Source: an uncultured Clostridium sp.
Lineage (GTDB): Bacteria > Bacillota > Clostridia > Clostridiales > Clostridiaceae
Length of the DNA: 36,994 bases
Assembly: GCF_947039605.1 (NCBI RefSeq)
Contig: NZ_CAMQZG010000033.1
Coordinates: 1 to 36,994 of the forward strand
Direction: 5' to 3'
Part shown: piece after piece, positions 1 to 9,581 of the stretch
How positions within the stretch are numbered: the stretch's first letter is position 1
How the letters are laid out: each line of letters begins with the position of its first letter
Made by a program: the position numbers and the translations under genes
The notes under the pieces: model-generated
Database searches by the model: none
Seen by the model: the letters and a program-made list of their open reading frames with translations, nothing else
Told to the model about the DNA's origin: nothing

Positions 1-49
1 ATCTACACAGGCGAAGACACTCTTTCCCTACACGACGCTCTTCCGATCT
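1..49 (+). other. Illumina P5/i5 sequencing adapter (contamination)
   Basis: Positions 1-8 (ATCTACAC) are the end of the Illumina P5 sequence, 9-16 (AGGCGAAG) match the TruSeq HT i5 index known as D505, and 17-49 are the 33-base Read 1 primer site ending CTCTTCCGATCT. Genomic sequence starts at 50. Translated on the minus strand, the adapter adds the tell-tale residues DRKSVV and a stop (28-30) to the neighbouring gene. This marks a true contig end with an untrimmed adapter. Confidence 0.98.
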
Positions 50-1676
50 ATTCCATTATCTAAACTATGCTCTGGATTATCAAGCGGCACTGCATCTGTT
101 AAAATAACATCTGTTGCATCTGAAGGTCCAACGTTGCTTACTACTAAATCATAAATAGCCTGTTCTCCTGCTACAACTGGAATAGGAGTAATACCTTTTA
201 TAACACTTATATCTGCAAGTTGCTCTACTGGGTCAGTTACTGTATCTGTATTATTATCAAGATTTGGATCTGGTGTTGTACTTAGTGCTGTTGCTGTATT
301 TACTATGTCACCTACAAATCCTGAAGGAACATCTCCTCTTATTAAAACATCTACTGCACCACCACTGACTATTGTTCCAAGGTTTGTATTTCCACCCCAT
401 ACAGCCCATGAGATACCATTATTTAAGCTTATTTCTGGATTTTCAAGTGGGATAACATCACTTAAATTTACATTAAGTGCATCTGATGGACCTACGTTGC
501 TTACTACAAAACTGTATATAGCTTCTTCTCCAGCTACTAAAGGATTAGTATCAGTTGTTTTAACAATACTTACATCCGCTAAGTTTGTTACACTAGTTTT
601 TACAGTATCTGTATTGTTTGTTATATCTGGATCTGGTGTCGGACTTGTTACAGTTGCTGTATTATCTATACTTCCTACTATACTTACTGGAATTATACCT
701 CTTAATAAAATACTTTCTGATGCACCTACACCTAAAGTTCCTATATTTAAATTTCCTAGCCAAGGGTTCCAACTTAAACCATTATCCACACTAAATTCTG
801 GAGTATCAAGTGGCATTACATCCACTATATCTACATCTAAAGCATCTGAAGGTCCTGCATTTGATACTGTTAAAGTATAAACTAACTCTTCTCCGGCAAT
901 TACAGGATCTGGACTTGCTGTTTTAATGATACTTAAATCTGCAGATGTTTCAACTTGTGTTGTAATTGTATCTGTATTATTTGCTGAAATAGGGTCTGGA
1001 GTTGTACTTGCAACTGTTGCTGTATTATTTATACTTCCAACTGTATCTTGTGGAATTATTCCTCTAATTAAAATATCTTGTGTTTGTCCTGGTATGAAGG
1101 TTCCAAGAGCTATATTTCCTATCCATAAAAACCAAGTTGTTCCACCATCTAAACTATATTCAGCTCCATTTAAAGGAATGACATCAGTTATAGTTACATT
1201 AGATGCATCTGATGGGCCTGCATTCATTACTGCTAAAGTATAAATTAACTGTTCCCCTGCAATTACAGGATCTGGACTTCCAGTTTTAATAATACTCATA
1301 TCCGCTAATTGAACAATTAGTGTTGTCACTGTATCTGTATTATTACTTAAATCTGGATCAGCTGTTGTACTTACTACTGCTGCTGTGTTAACTAAAGTTC
1401 CTGTTGCATCATGTGCAACATCTCCTCTAATTAAAACTGTAATAGTTGTGAATGCTGCTATTGTTCCAAGACTTAAATTTCCAAGCCATGGTAGCCATGT
1501 TGTCCCCCCATCTAAGCTATACTCTACATTACTTATAACTCCTGGAATTGTATCTGTTAAATCTACATTTTCAGCATTACTTGGTCCTGTATTGTTAATT
1601 ACCAAAGTATAGACTATCTGTTCACCTGCATTTACGGGATCTGGACTTGCTGTTTTAACTATGCTTAAGTCTGCTA
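50..1676 (-). repeat. Tandem DUF11-coding repeats, about 366 bp unit
   Basis: Four full copies and one partial copy of a 366-bp coding unit lie head to tail, with unit boundaries near 1676, 1311, 945, 580 and 214. The encoded units are similar in protein but clearly diverged in DNA, so this is an old duplication series. More copies probably lie beyond the contig edge. Confidence 0.85.
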
Positions 1677-4600
1677 CATTAACTGTTGCTCTTACTTCAT
1701 TTGATGTTTCAGTTATTGGTACTCCATTGCTTTGATAATCTACATCTGCAGAATTCACTATCGGATTTAGCACTGGAATTGTATTTATTATTATGTCAAA
1801 CTCAACTGTTACAACTTGACTAGGTGCTATAAGATTTGGTAGTGTTACTCCAACATTCGGGTCATCTCCACTTAGAACTGCATCAACTGTTAATGTTCCT
1901 GGATCATAACTTGTCCCATTAGGAACTACATCTGTTAAAATAGTATTTATTGCATCAATATTACCTATATTAGTTACTTCTATGGTATACGTGATAGTAT
2001 CACCAACATCAACAACATCTGTACTTTGACTCTTAACAATGGTAAGTTCTGCATCACCTACCATTTCTACTAAATAGTCCTCTACCTCTCCATCTACTGC
2101 TGCACCAAAACTTCTTGTATCTTCATCTGTTGGTCCACCATTATTTACAAGCGTATCTGTTGTTATCCTTACTCTCATAAAAGTATCAGTATCTAAAGTT
2201 GTAGGAATTCCTGTAAAGTCTAAATTTATTGTTTGAACGCCTACTTGACTTGGAATAATTGTTGTAAAACTTTCATTTGTTTGGAAGATACCATCTTGGT
2301 TATAATCTATCCAAGCATATATATTAGCAGTTTGTCCTGTATTATTAGTAAAATCAACTGGAACACTGAAATTTACTATTGCTATCGGTATTTGTACCGG
2401 TGCTATAAGACCCTCATCTACATCACCTGTTGCTATTGGATTTTGTAATCCATCATCTTCTGCAGTTACTCCCTGTCCTACAAATAATTCATTTATAATT
2501 TGATGTCTTGGTCCATCATTAGAAAGTAAAGTTCTATAATTCCCTGGACTTGTTCCCACTATAATATCTGGTGCATCACCAAAATCAAGCTCAATAATTG
2601 CATCTAAGCACATTGTTGCATCATTTCTGATTGTTCCAAGTGTTTGTGAGAATAAATCCCCGTCCATAGTTCCCCCAATATTTTGCCATCTTACAACATC
2701 ACCTGTGTCATTATCTATACCATAAATAAATCCTTGTGCATCTGATGCTATGCCTCCATATTCCAATGGAAATCCTATATCTGTTGGTAAAAGATTGGTT
2801 TGTCCTGTTGCAGGATCCATTGTTAAGAACTGTGTTGGTGGATCTGCTATTGAATATAGCAATCCATCATTGACATTATAAGTCCAGTCTCCTTGTGTAA
2901 GAGTTCCTACTGGAAGAACCGGTGTAGATGTTGTCGTTGTAATATAGCCATTAGTTGGATCTACTAATTGACCATAAGTTAGAGAACCCGGTCTTAAATC
3001 TACTGTCCAATAATAATCTCTATTTGATCTTTTAAAATAATAAAAACCTTGATCATCAATGGCTCCAACATTAAGTCCTGCTGTATCAGTTACATTTGGA
3101 ATAGGACCCAAGTCCACTACATTTCCAAGTGAATCTATTTGAGCTAAATTTCTTTGTATTGAACTTCCACTACCATCAAAAATAGTTAAATTACCATAAA
3201 TATAATCATCTAAGATATTATATCCTATGGCATTTAGAACATATCCCATATCTATATTTACAATTTCAACATCCCCAGTTACAGTGTTAATTCTTCTGAA
3301 TTCTGAATTTTGAAGTAATTCTGCAACTACTTGGTACATAAATGTATCACATATAAAAGCTTCCAATATAAATGTTTGAACTTCATTACTAGTTACAGTT
3401 GTTACTGGATTTCCACCATAATCATAATCTAGATCAGCTGTATTTAATAAAATATTCGGATTTGGAATACTATCTACTGTAACTTTAAAACTTACCGTAG
3501 TACTAGCTCCTGGAAGTATATCCGGAACGCTTATACCAATTTCTGGATTTGCACCTTCATCTGCTACCCCATTAACAATAACACTGCCACCAACAAAACT
3601 TGTTTCTGCTGGTATAATATCTGTAATAGTTGTAAGTCCCATAGTTATATTCCCATTATTTTGTATAATAAAACTATACTCTAATTCATCCCCAACCTGT
3701 GCAACTGCTAAATCAACCGCTTTAGTTATTACTGTATTAGCTAAAACATTATTAGTTGTAAAACCAATTGTATTCACCAGATAAGAATCGCCCACAGTTG
3801 TAATTCTGACTACCGCATCAGTTTGTGAATTAGCCATTAATCCACTTACATCTTGAGTATTTACATCCCATCCATGTCTTGAACCACTTGTATTTGAATT
3901 TGTAAATGTGTCATTATTTCTTGTGCCAAAAGTTCCACTTGTGTCTAAATTTCCTGATGAATCTGTTATTATTCCACCAAAAAAGTTTGTAACTGCGTTC
4001 ACTGGCCCTGACAGTGCAGTTAAAGTTCCTGCATCTGGTCCAAAAAGTGCTTGGTCTCCACCAATATCTCCATCACCTTCTTGTGCACTTAAATATAAAT
4101 TACTCTCTATTGGTCCAGTTGGTAAAGTTTCAAATCCTCCAATTGGAATATCTACTGCTCCACTTCCAGCTGTAATTCCCTGTGCCCCTACATATAAATA
4201 TATATTTTTATAGTCTTCCGCTGGATTTTCATAAACAACAGCAAGTGTCCACCCTACATGTGATGTTCTCCCTGAATAATTACTTATATTTGTTATTAAT
4301 GATGGTACTTGTTCTGTTGAATAAGTACCTACACCGACGCCCTGAACTATTGATGTTACATCCGCACTTCTCATATACCATTCAACAGTCGTAAATCCTG
4401 GTGATATATTAGTATATTCCTGTCCTGTTGTAGGATCTGGATTTACTGATATTCCATTAAAAAGAATGGGATCATCAATAAGAGCTACAATTGTATCACT
4501 TTCTGGTGGCTCTGGATTCCCAACAAATATATAATCATATGAAAAGATTGCTCCCCAAATAAGTTCAGCTCTAACAACTGTACTTCCTACTGGAAGAACA

Positions 4601-4812
4601 AGCTGTGCTTCTGAACCATTCTCTAAATAATCTAAAGTTGTTCCTGCTGGAAATGTATTAACTTGATTGGCTAAGTCTAATGAAACAAAAGCTCCCATTG
4701 TACCTTGAACACCAGGCTCATATACATTAGTTTCTTGACTTAAACCTAATGTATTACCAGTTAAGACTAGTCCTCCATTAGTACTTGTTGTATATCTCAA
4801 ATTTAAAGGCAT
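50..4812 (-). CDS. Giant DUF11-repeat/GEVED surface protein, 3' end missing
   Basis: Only about 1587 codons are present; the gene runs into the adapter, so its C terminus is unknown. Order seen: a beta-rich N-terminal region (1-355), a DUF11 domain (about 357-484), a propeller-like DUF6923-type region (487-740), a GEVED domain opening DFGDAPD and ending GEVEDYLV (743-917), another DUF11 domain (918-1045), then tandem DUF11 repeats of about 122 residues starting near 1046, 1168, 1290, 1411 and 1533, the last cut. Repeats share ADxSIxK, AGEQxxYxLxVxNxGPSxA and NNTDTV. There is no signal peptide or transmembrane segment, which argues against Sec export and for mother-cell synthesis and assembly on the spore. 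The start has an AAAGGAGG site 8 bases before ATG. It lies downstream of SPOCS-domain coat genes on the same strand, behind tandem terminators, so it is probably its own transcript. Spore-surface location is inferred. Confidence 0.85.
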
Positions 4813-4945
4813 TTATATTTCCTCCTTTGTGTATATTTTTTATTTTTATAAAACATATTAAATAACTTGCAAATTTCTTTTTAGAAATTTATTTTATAAT
4901 TTATCTTATCCACTCCTTACATAAATTAATTAATTACTAACGTAA

Positions 4946-4975
4946 ATTTTATGTTGGCCTAAAATGTCTGATATT
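4946..4975 (-). promoter_or_regulatory. Possible sporulation (sigma-E-like) promoter
   Basis: Read on the minus strand, AATATC (4970-4975) and CATAAAAT (4946-4953) are separated by 16 bases. CATAAAAT differs at one position from the sigma-E -10 CATACAAT; the -35 is weaker. It lies about 135 bases before the giant DUF11 gene. In DNA this AT-rich the match could be chance. Confidence 0.3.
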
Positions 4976-5062
4976 TATTTTCAGTGAATTTTTTAATTCC
5001 TTATTTTTAAATTTCATTTACATATTTCTCTTTATTTTATGCTTTCCCCTTCAAATTTGGGA

Positions 5063-5097
5063 CAAAAAAAAGTAATATGCTACTGAACATATTACTT
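5063..5097 (-). terminator. Rho-independent terminator
   Basis: Perfect 10-bp arms AAGTAATATG (5070-5079) and CATATTACTT (5088-5097), 8-base loop, and a U-tract on the minus strand from the A-run at 5063-5071. It isolates the giant DUF11 gene from the transcript upstream. Confidence 0.8.
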
Positions 5098-5171
5098 GAA
5101 AATAAAAAATGTAATTAAATCTCTTCTACAGAAATTTAATTATAAAAATATATTGTTTTTTAGCTAACTAA

Positions 5172-5213
5172 AAAAGTTGTAGTTAAATTATAAAGATTTT
5201 AGCAACAACTTTT
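5172..5213 (-). terminator. Probable first terminator of the DUF11-SPOCS gene
   Basis: Arms AAAAGTTGT (5172-5180) and ACAACTTTT (5205-5213) form a perfect 9-bp stem with a long loop and a short U-tract in the minus-strand RNA. It starts 13 bases after the stop codon of the gene ending at 5226. Confidence 0.5.
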
Positions 5214-5225
5214 CCACTTCAACTT

Positions 5226-6755
5226 TTAAGTGTAAAATAAAATGCTTGCTCCTAAGTTAATCTCACTAGGATTTAAAATATCCACTACACTGTATTCTAT
5301 ATTATGAAATATTTCTACACTGTCTCCCTCTTCATAATCTGGTGATAATATAATTTGACTAGTAAAAGGAATACTCCATGTTTTCAGTCTAATTTCAGCA
5401 TCTAAATTCATTACTGCATATTGAACAAGCGCATCTATATGTCCAAAAAATTTCAATTGACATCCTGAAAGTATATTACCATCATGACCTCTAAAGCATA
5501 TTCCTTCAAAAACATATTGTTCATCCACAATTACTTCCATATCAATATCTTCAACAGATACACTCCCTCTACTACACTCTTCTAAATCTACTAATTTATT
5601 TAAACTTACTACCTTAAAATTCATTGCTTTAACTTTAGTTTTTGAAGTAAAAACCTTACTTTCACCTTCTATAAGATCTTCTTGATTCAAAGAATATAAA
5701 CACTTAGCATAAATTCCACTCCTAATCCAACCATCCTTACTTGTTGATTTCACTCTCATTTTATATTCTATATTACACTCTTGCAATGGTTGTAAATCAC
5801 CTATATTCAACAGTGAATCTAATATATCTATATTTATTTTTTGTCCATTGAATATTAGCGTTCCTTTAACAAATTCAAGAGAATAATGTATATCCTCAAA
5901 CAGTTTTATACTAAATAAATTCACTTTTTCATTATTTATAACATTAATTTTATACGTAATAATATCATTAAATTCTACATACTCTTTATTTGCTATTTTA
6001 AAAATATTTAGACTTAAATATTTTTCTTCCTCTGCCTCCCTTAAAACTTCCTCACAATAATTTGATAAATCAAGACCTCTATTTTCATTAGTTTCATACT
6101 CTCTAAATCTTTTCTTTTTCCTTTCATATCCACTAAACTCTTGTTCTATAGTATGATTTCCATTCCACTGAATATTATCCTCATAGTCTTCATTACAGGA
6201 CAATACTTCTATCTCAGTACTTACATTATTTGTGTTAATAGATTCCTTTTCGTTTATTATCACTGTTGAAAAATTTCCTATTGTTTTTGGCATAGGCTCG
6301 GCTATATTTATACTTACTTCAAAAGTTATAATTACTCTTGAATCTCCATTTATTTTAGGAATAAGAAATCCTAGTTGTGGATATGCACCACCTTGAATAT
6401 ATCCATTAAGCTTTAAGCTATTAATTATATATGTTGTCCCTGACGGTAAATTATCCTGCAAAATTATATTATATACTGGTATTCCACTTAAATTATCTAT
6501 AATTACTTTATAACTTAAAATTTCTCCTACACTAATTCTTAATTTATCAACTAATTTATAAGCTTTAAGATTTGTGTAGCTCTTACTTTCTTCATAATTA
6601 AAATTACTGATACTAGATCCAAAAGAATTGATTTCATATTGTTTTTCTTCATCAAAACAGCTAGTAAAAGCTACCTCTCTCCCATCATTCTTTAAATCAA
6701 AACTTATCAAATCAATCCCATTTGAATCATCTACATGATTAATAGAATTGTTCAT
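5226..6755 (-). CDS. DUF11-SPOCS fusion protein, probable spore coat/exosporium
   Basis: 509 residues. Two diverged DUF11 domains (about 63-185 and 246-370) flank a charged linker (186-245, including KKKRFREY), followed by a C-terminal SPOCS/DUF3794-type domain (about 378-509: LVDLEECSRGSVSVEDIDME, then GNILSGCQLKFFGHID). The SPOCS domain is established in the clostridial coat protein SipL. No signal peptide or membrane segment is visible, as expected for a coat protein made in the mother cell. The start has GGGGAGAAGAA just before ATG. An inverted repeat (AAACTTAATT with AATTAAGTTT, about 6773-6800) sits in its leader. It is a diverged relative of the four-repeat DUF11-SPOCS protein upstream, separated from that operon by a hairpin and with terminators after it. 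Function on the spore is inferred. Confidence 0.75.
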   Translation of the reverse strand: MNNSINHVDDSNGIDLISFDLKNDGREVAFTSCFDEEKQYEINSFGSSISNFNYEESKSYTNLKAYKLVDKLRISVGEILSYKVIIDNLSGIPVYNIILQDNLPSGTTYIINSLKLNGYIQGGAYPQLGFLIPKINGDSRVIITFEVSINIAEPMPKTIGNFSTVIINEKESINTNNVSTEIEVLSCNEDYEDNIQWNGNHTIEQEFSGYERKKKRFREYETNENRGLDLSNYCEEVLREAEEEKYLSLNIFKIANKEYVEFNDIITYKINVINNEKVNLFSIKLFEDIHYSLEFVKGTLIFNGQKINIDILDSLLNIGDLQPLQECNIEYKMRVKSTSKDGWIRSGIYAKCLYSLNQEDLIEGESKVFTSKTKVKAMNFKVVSLNKLVDLEECSRGSVSVEDIDMEVIVDEQYVFEGICFRGHDGNILSGCQLKFFGHIDALVQYAVMNLDAEIRLKTWSIPFTSQIILSPDYEEGDSVEIFHNIEYSVVDILNPSEINLGASILFYT

Positions 6756-6842
6756 TTCTTCTCCCCTTACAAAACTTAATTTTAAAAATAAATTAAGTTT
6801 ATTTCTAGTCTATATACTTATATGTATTTTTCTAAACTTAAA

Positions 6843-6892
6843 ATTAATACCTTAACATCTATCTTTATCTAGTTAAATGTTAAGGCATTAAT
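6843..6892 (-). terminator. Hairpin terminator of the SPOCS operon
   Basis: A 16-bp stem, ATTAATACCTTAACAT (6843-6858) with ATGTTAAGGCATTAAT (6877-6892), is fully paired in minus-strand RNA because the only mismatch becomes G-U. It lies 15 bases after the last gene of the operon. The following U-tract is short, so termination may be partial. Confidence 0.55.
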
Positions 6893-6906
6893 TAATTTAT
6901 TTTATT

Positions 6907-7509
6907 TTATCTTGTGTAAGTTGCGTAATTAGTTTTTCCACCTTTTTGATTGCATGATGATGCATAAGTATCATTACAGTCACAATCATTTTTAGGTTCA
7001 CATGGATTTACTGAATAACATGGATGACATGGATTTACTGGTGGACAGTTACAATCACATTCACTTGGATCATATGGTTTTACTACTGGATTGTAAGGTA
7101 AACATGGATTATATCCACCGCCATTTCCATTTCCACATGGTGCACAAGCTCCACAATTTCCACCTTGAGTATCAATTACAAGTTCTTGACCTGTAATTGC
7201 TTTATTTATAATAATTTTATAACATTCATTATCATTATTATCACAAACATCAAACTGATAAAATCCTTCACAATCTGTTATTGTATGAGCTACACCTTCA
7301 TAATATTTTCTATTACCTTGGCATACCACTCTTACAAGTTTCACTAAGCTATTAGCAACCGGCTCATTACAACAGTTTAAAACTTGTCCCCAAATTCTTT
7401 TTGATTCAAATTCATTAACTTTTACATCTGCTCTAATTTCAGCGCTATTATCATTTTTCCCTACATGTATATCTATTGAATTTCCTAAAACTCCACTTGG
7501 TTTTGTCAT
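6907..7509 (-). CDS. Cys-rich protein with CnaB/carboxypeptidase-regulatory-like domain
   Basis: 200 residues with 19 cysteines. Residues about 35-110 look like a small beta-sandwich of the CnaB/carboxypeptidase-regulatory type: IWGQVLNCCNEPVANSLVKL, then TDCEGFYQFDV. From about residue 116 the tail is rich in Cys, Pro, Asn and Gly (GACAPCGNG, SECDCNCPP, NPCHPCYS, NDCDCND). No signal peptide is visible. The start is preceded by AAGGAG. It sits 65 bp after the DUF11-SPOCS gene on the same strand and is followed by a hairpin, so it is the last gene of that operon. Heavily cysteine-rich small proteins are common in spore outer layers, where disulfides crosslink; that role here is inference from composition and context. 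A metal-binding role is the alternative. Confidence 0.75.
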   Translation of the reverse strand: MTKPSGVLGNSIDIHVGKNDNSAEIRADVKVNEFESKRIWGQVLNCCNEPVANSLVKLVRVVCQGNRKYYEGVAHTITDCEGFYQFDVCDNNDNECYKIIINKAITGQELVIDTQGGNCGACAPCGNGNGGGYNPCLPYNPVVKPYDPSECDCNCPPVNPCHPCYSVNPCEPKNDCDCNDTYASSCNQKGGKTNYATYTR

Positions 7510-7574
7510 ATCTAAAACACTCCTTGTTTCTTAAATTTTTACAAATTTTCTTCTTATTGTTCATTTCATTTATA

Positions 7575-9560
7575 TTAGTTGATTTTAGCTATTATTAAAA
7601 ATATTACATTTACCATTGCACTTCTGCAATCAATTAAATCTACTTCCATATTTTCAAGTTCTGTTGATACTTCAACATATGAACCTTGAACATAATCTGG
7701 TGGTAAAATTAAGAAACTACTAAATGGTACTTCACAATGTGCTGAATGCATAGGTTGAGTTGGTAAAAGTGCTGTATATTCTATACTCATTTTTAATCTT
7801 CCATGAATAATTAGTTTAAATCCACTTAGATTTTGACCTTCATGTGATTCTGAAACCATAGTTTCAACTACATAACTATCATCTACAAGGACCTCAACTA
7901 CTACATCATCAATTTCTTCTATGTCTGGTTTTGCAAGTGGTAAAGTAATTGACTTGCTTAATGCTTGTTGCTTAAATGAAGATATAGTTACACATATTAA
8001 AACCATAGCTACATCTGTTTTCTTTTTATTAGTTGCGCTATTTGGTAACTTATAACAATAAGTTGCACATGCTTCATTTTTGATGTATCCAGAGCATGTT
8101 CCACTAATAACTTTAGCTTTATAGTCAATTATTACTTGACCCCCTGCTGGTATACGTCCAACATTTAATCCTTTTTCTTTACTTCCCGTATTAACTAATA
8201 CACCATTGACATATACTGAATTCGGCACAAATTCAAGTGCAGGACTTAATAAATCTTTAACTACTACATCAAAGAGATCTATAGTTCCTGTATTTCTTAG
8301 AATAACTTGATAATCAATAATATCATTTAATTGAACTTCATCTGTATTAGCTTGCTTTTCAATATTAAGCTGTGCTACTTCAACTACTACTTGATAAAGA
8401 TTGCTTTCTATTTCACCTATTTTCACTAATCCATCTGCTGGATCAATATATTTATAAACCGCAGTTGATTGGTTATCAATAGTATCTCCTGATTTGCTTA
8501 CAACTAATGCATCAAAGAAAACACTTACAGATGAATTAACACCCACAGGTCCTATTTGCACCCCAGCAAGTATATCTGCATCTGGAAGGCTCATTCCATT
8601 GATTTTAACACTACCTTCAACAAAGTCTAAATCCGGACTTAGTAAGTCCTTAACAACTACGCTATCTAAAATATAGCCTGTAGTATTTGTGAAAATTAAC
8701 TCATAAGTTAAAATTTCACCTACTACAATTTCTGATAGATTAGATGTTTTAATTAATGTTGGAGTTTCTAAATTTATAAAGTCAGTTTGTACTATTACTA
8801 CCTCAGTTTCTTTTGTGCCTGTGATTAAAGTATCTGGTAATTCATAGTCATACTGTGCATATGCTTTATTTTCTATTGGATCTTCTACAGCCCCAATGAC
8901 TTCGACTTCATATACAACTACAATATCATCACCTTCAAAATCTATTTCTCCAACATTTAAACCTACACTTAAATCTGGATCATTAGCTACTATCCCATCA
9001 ACAGTAACTGCTCCAGAAACTAATTCTGTAGATGGACTTATTAAATCTTTAAGTATTATATTTAAGAGGTTAATAGTTCCTGTGTTTGAAAGAGTAACTG
9101 TATAGGTAATAATATCTCCTAATTTTACTACACCTGGAGTTCCTACTTTTATAATACTAAGCTCGGCTGTTTCAACATCTATCATAAGTGGGTCTGGAGT
9201 GCTTAAATCATCTCCAATTTTCAACTCCCCATCTACAGGATCAATATAGTTATATACTACAGTGGCTGTATTATCTAAACTTCCAGTTGTATTTCCTATA
9301 ACTTTTGCATCAAATGTTATCTCAATTATAGCAAGATCTGCTAGTGGCCCCACTTCTACACCTGCTAATATATCTGCAAGTGGCGCTCCTGTCCCATTAA
9401 CTTTAGCACTGCCTTGAGCAAATTTTAAATCTGGATTTAATAAATCTTTAATTACTACACTATTTAATAAAAAACCTGTATCATTTGTAAATTCTAATGT
9501 GTAAGTTATCACATCACCAACAATTACCTCTACACGATTAGCTGATTTTACTAATGCCAT
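7575..9560 (-). CDS. Four DUF11 repeats plus C-terminal SPOCS domain, probable spore surface protein
   Basis: 661 residues: four DUF11 domains (about 2-130, 132-255, 270-390, 392-525) and a C-terminal SPOCS/DUF3794 domain (about 530-661: LPLAKPDIEEIDDVVVEVLV, GQNLSGFKLIIHGRL, then HCEVPFSSFLILP). Domain 1 resembles 3 (both carry KDLLxPDLxF and ADILAGVxxGP) and 2 resembles 4 (both carry GTIxLxxxxxKDLxSP and GLNVG), so the array arose by duplicating a two-domain unit. There is no signal peptide or membrane anchor. The start has GGTGAGGTGAG before ATG, and the gene begins 21 bases after the stop of the second SPOCS gene, so the two are cotranscribed. The architecture suggests a coat-docking SPOCS foot with a DUF11 stalk; this is inference, since SPOCS function is known mainly from SipL. 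Confidence 0.85.
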   Translation of the reverse strand: MALVKSANRVEVIVGDVITYTLEFTNDTGFLLNSVVIKDLLNPDLKFAQGSAKVNGTGAPLADILAGVEVGPLADLAIIEITFDAKVIGNTTGSLDNTATVVYNYIDPVDGELKIGDDLSTPDPLMIDVETAELSIIKVGTPGVVKLGDIITYTVTLSNTGTINLLNIILKDLISPSTELVSGAVTVDGIVANDPDLSVGLNVGEIDFEGDDIVVVYEVEVIGAVEDPIENKAYAQYDYELPDTLITGTKETEVVIVQTDFINLETPTLIKTSNLSEIVVGEILTYELIFTNTTGYILDSVVVKDLLSPDLDFVEGSVKINGMSLPDADILAGVQIGPVGVNSSVSVFFDALVVSKSGDTIDNQSTAVYKYIDPADGLVKIGEIESNLYQVVVEVAQLNIEKQANTDEVQLNDIIDYQVILRNTGTIDLFDVVVKDLLSPALEFVPNSVYVNGVLVNTGSKEKGLNVGRIPAGGQVIIDYKAKVISGTCSGYIKNEACATYCYKLPNSATNKKKTDVAMVLICVTISSFKQQALSKSITLPLAKPDIEEIDDVVVEVLVDDSYVVETMVSESHEGQNLSGFKLIIHGRLKMSIEYTALLPTQPMHSAHCEVPFSSFLILPPDYVQGSYVEVSTELENMEVDLIDCRSAMVNVIFLIIAKIN

Positions 9561-9581
9561 GTTTTCTCACCTCACCTTTTA

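Larger units (their letters stand above)
4813..5225. other. 413-bp AT-rich intergenic region
   Basis: No credible ORF. It contains, read on the minus strand, two consecutive terminator hairpins for the upstream DUF11-SPOCS gene, a possible sporulation promoter and the ribosome binding site of the giant DUF11 gene. An additional AT-only inverted repeat (TAATTAAAT 5112-5120 with ATTTAATTA 5134-5142) is too weak to interpret. Confidence 0.6.

Noticed and set aside
305-1612. Plus-strand ORFs of 75-191 residues in series
   Set aside because: They are antisense to the DUF11 repeats, recur at the repeat period, and lack ribosome binding sites.
50-1676. Possible CRISPR array because of regular repeats
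   Set aside because: Period of 366 bp, coding throughout, and clearly diverged; a protein repeat.
8494-9105. Plus-strand ORFs of 60-69 residues
   Set aside because: Antisense frames inside the DUF11-SPOCS gene, Ser/Thr-rich low-complexity translations.
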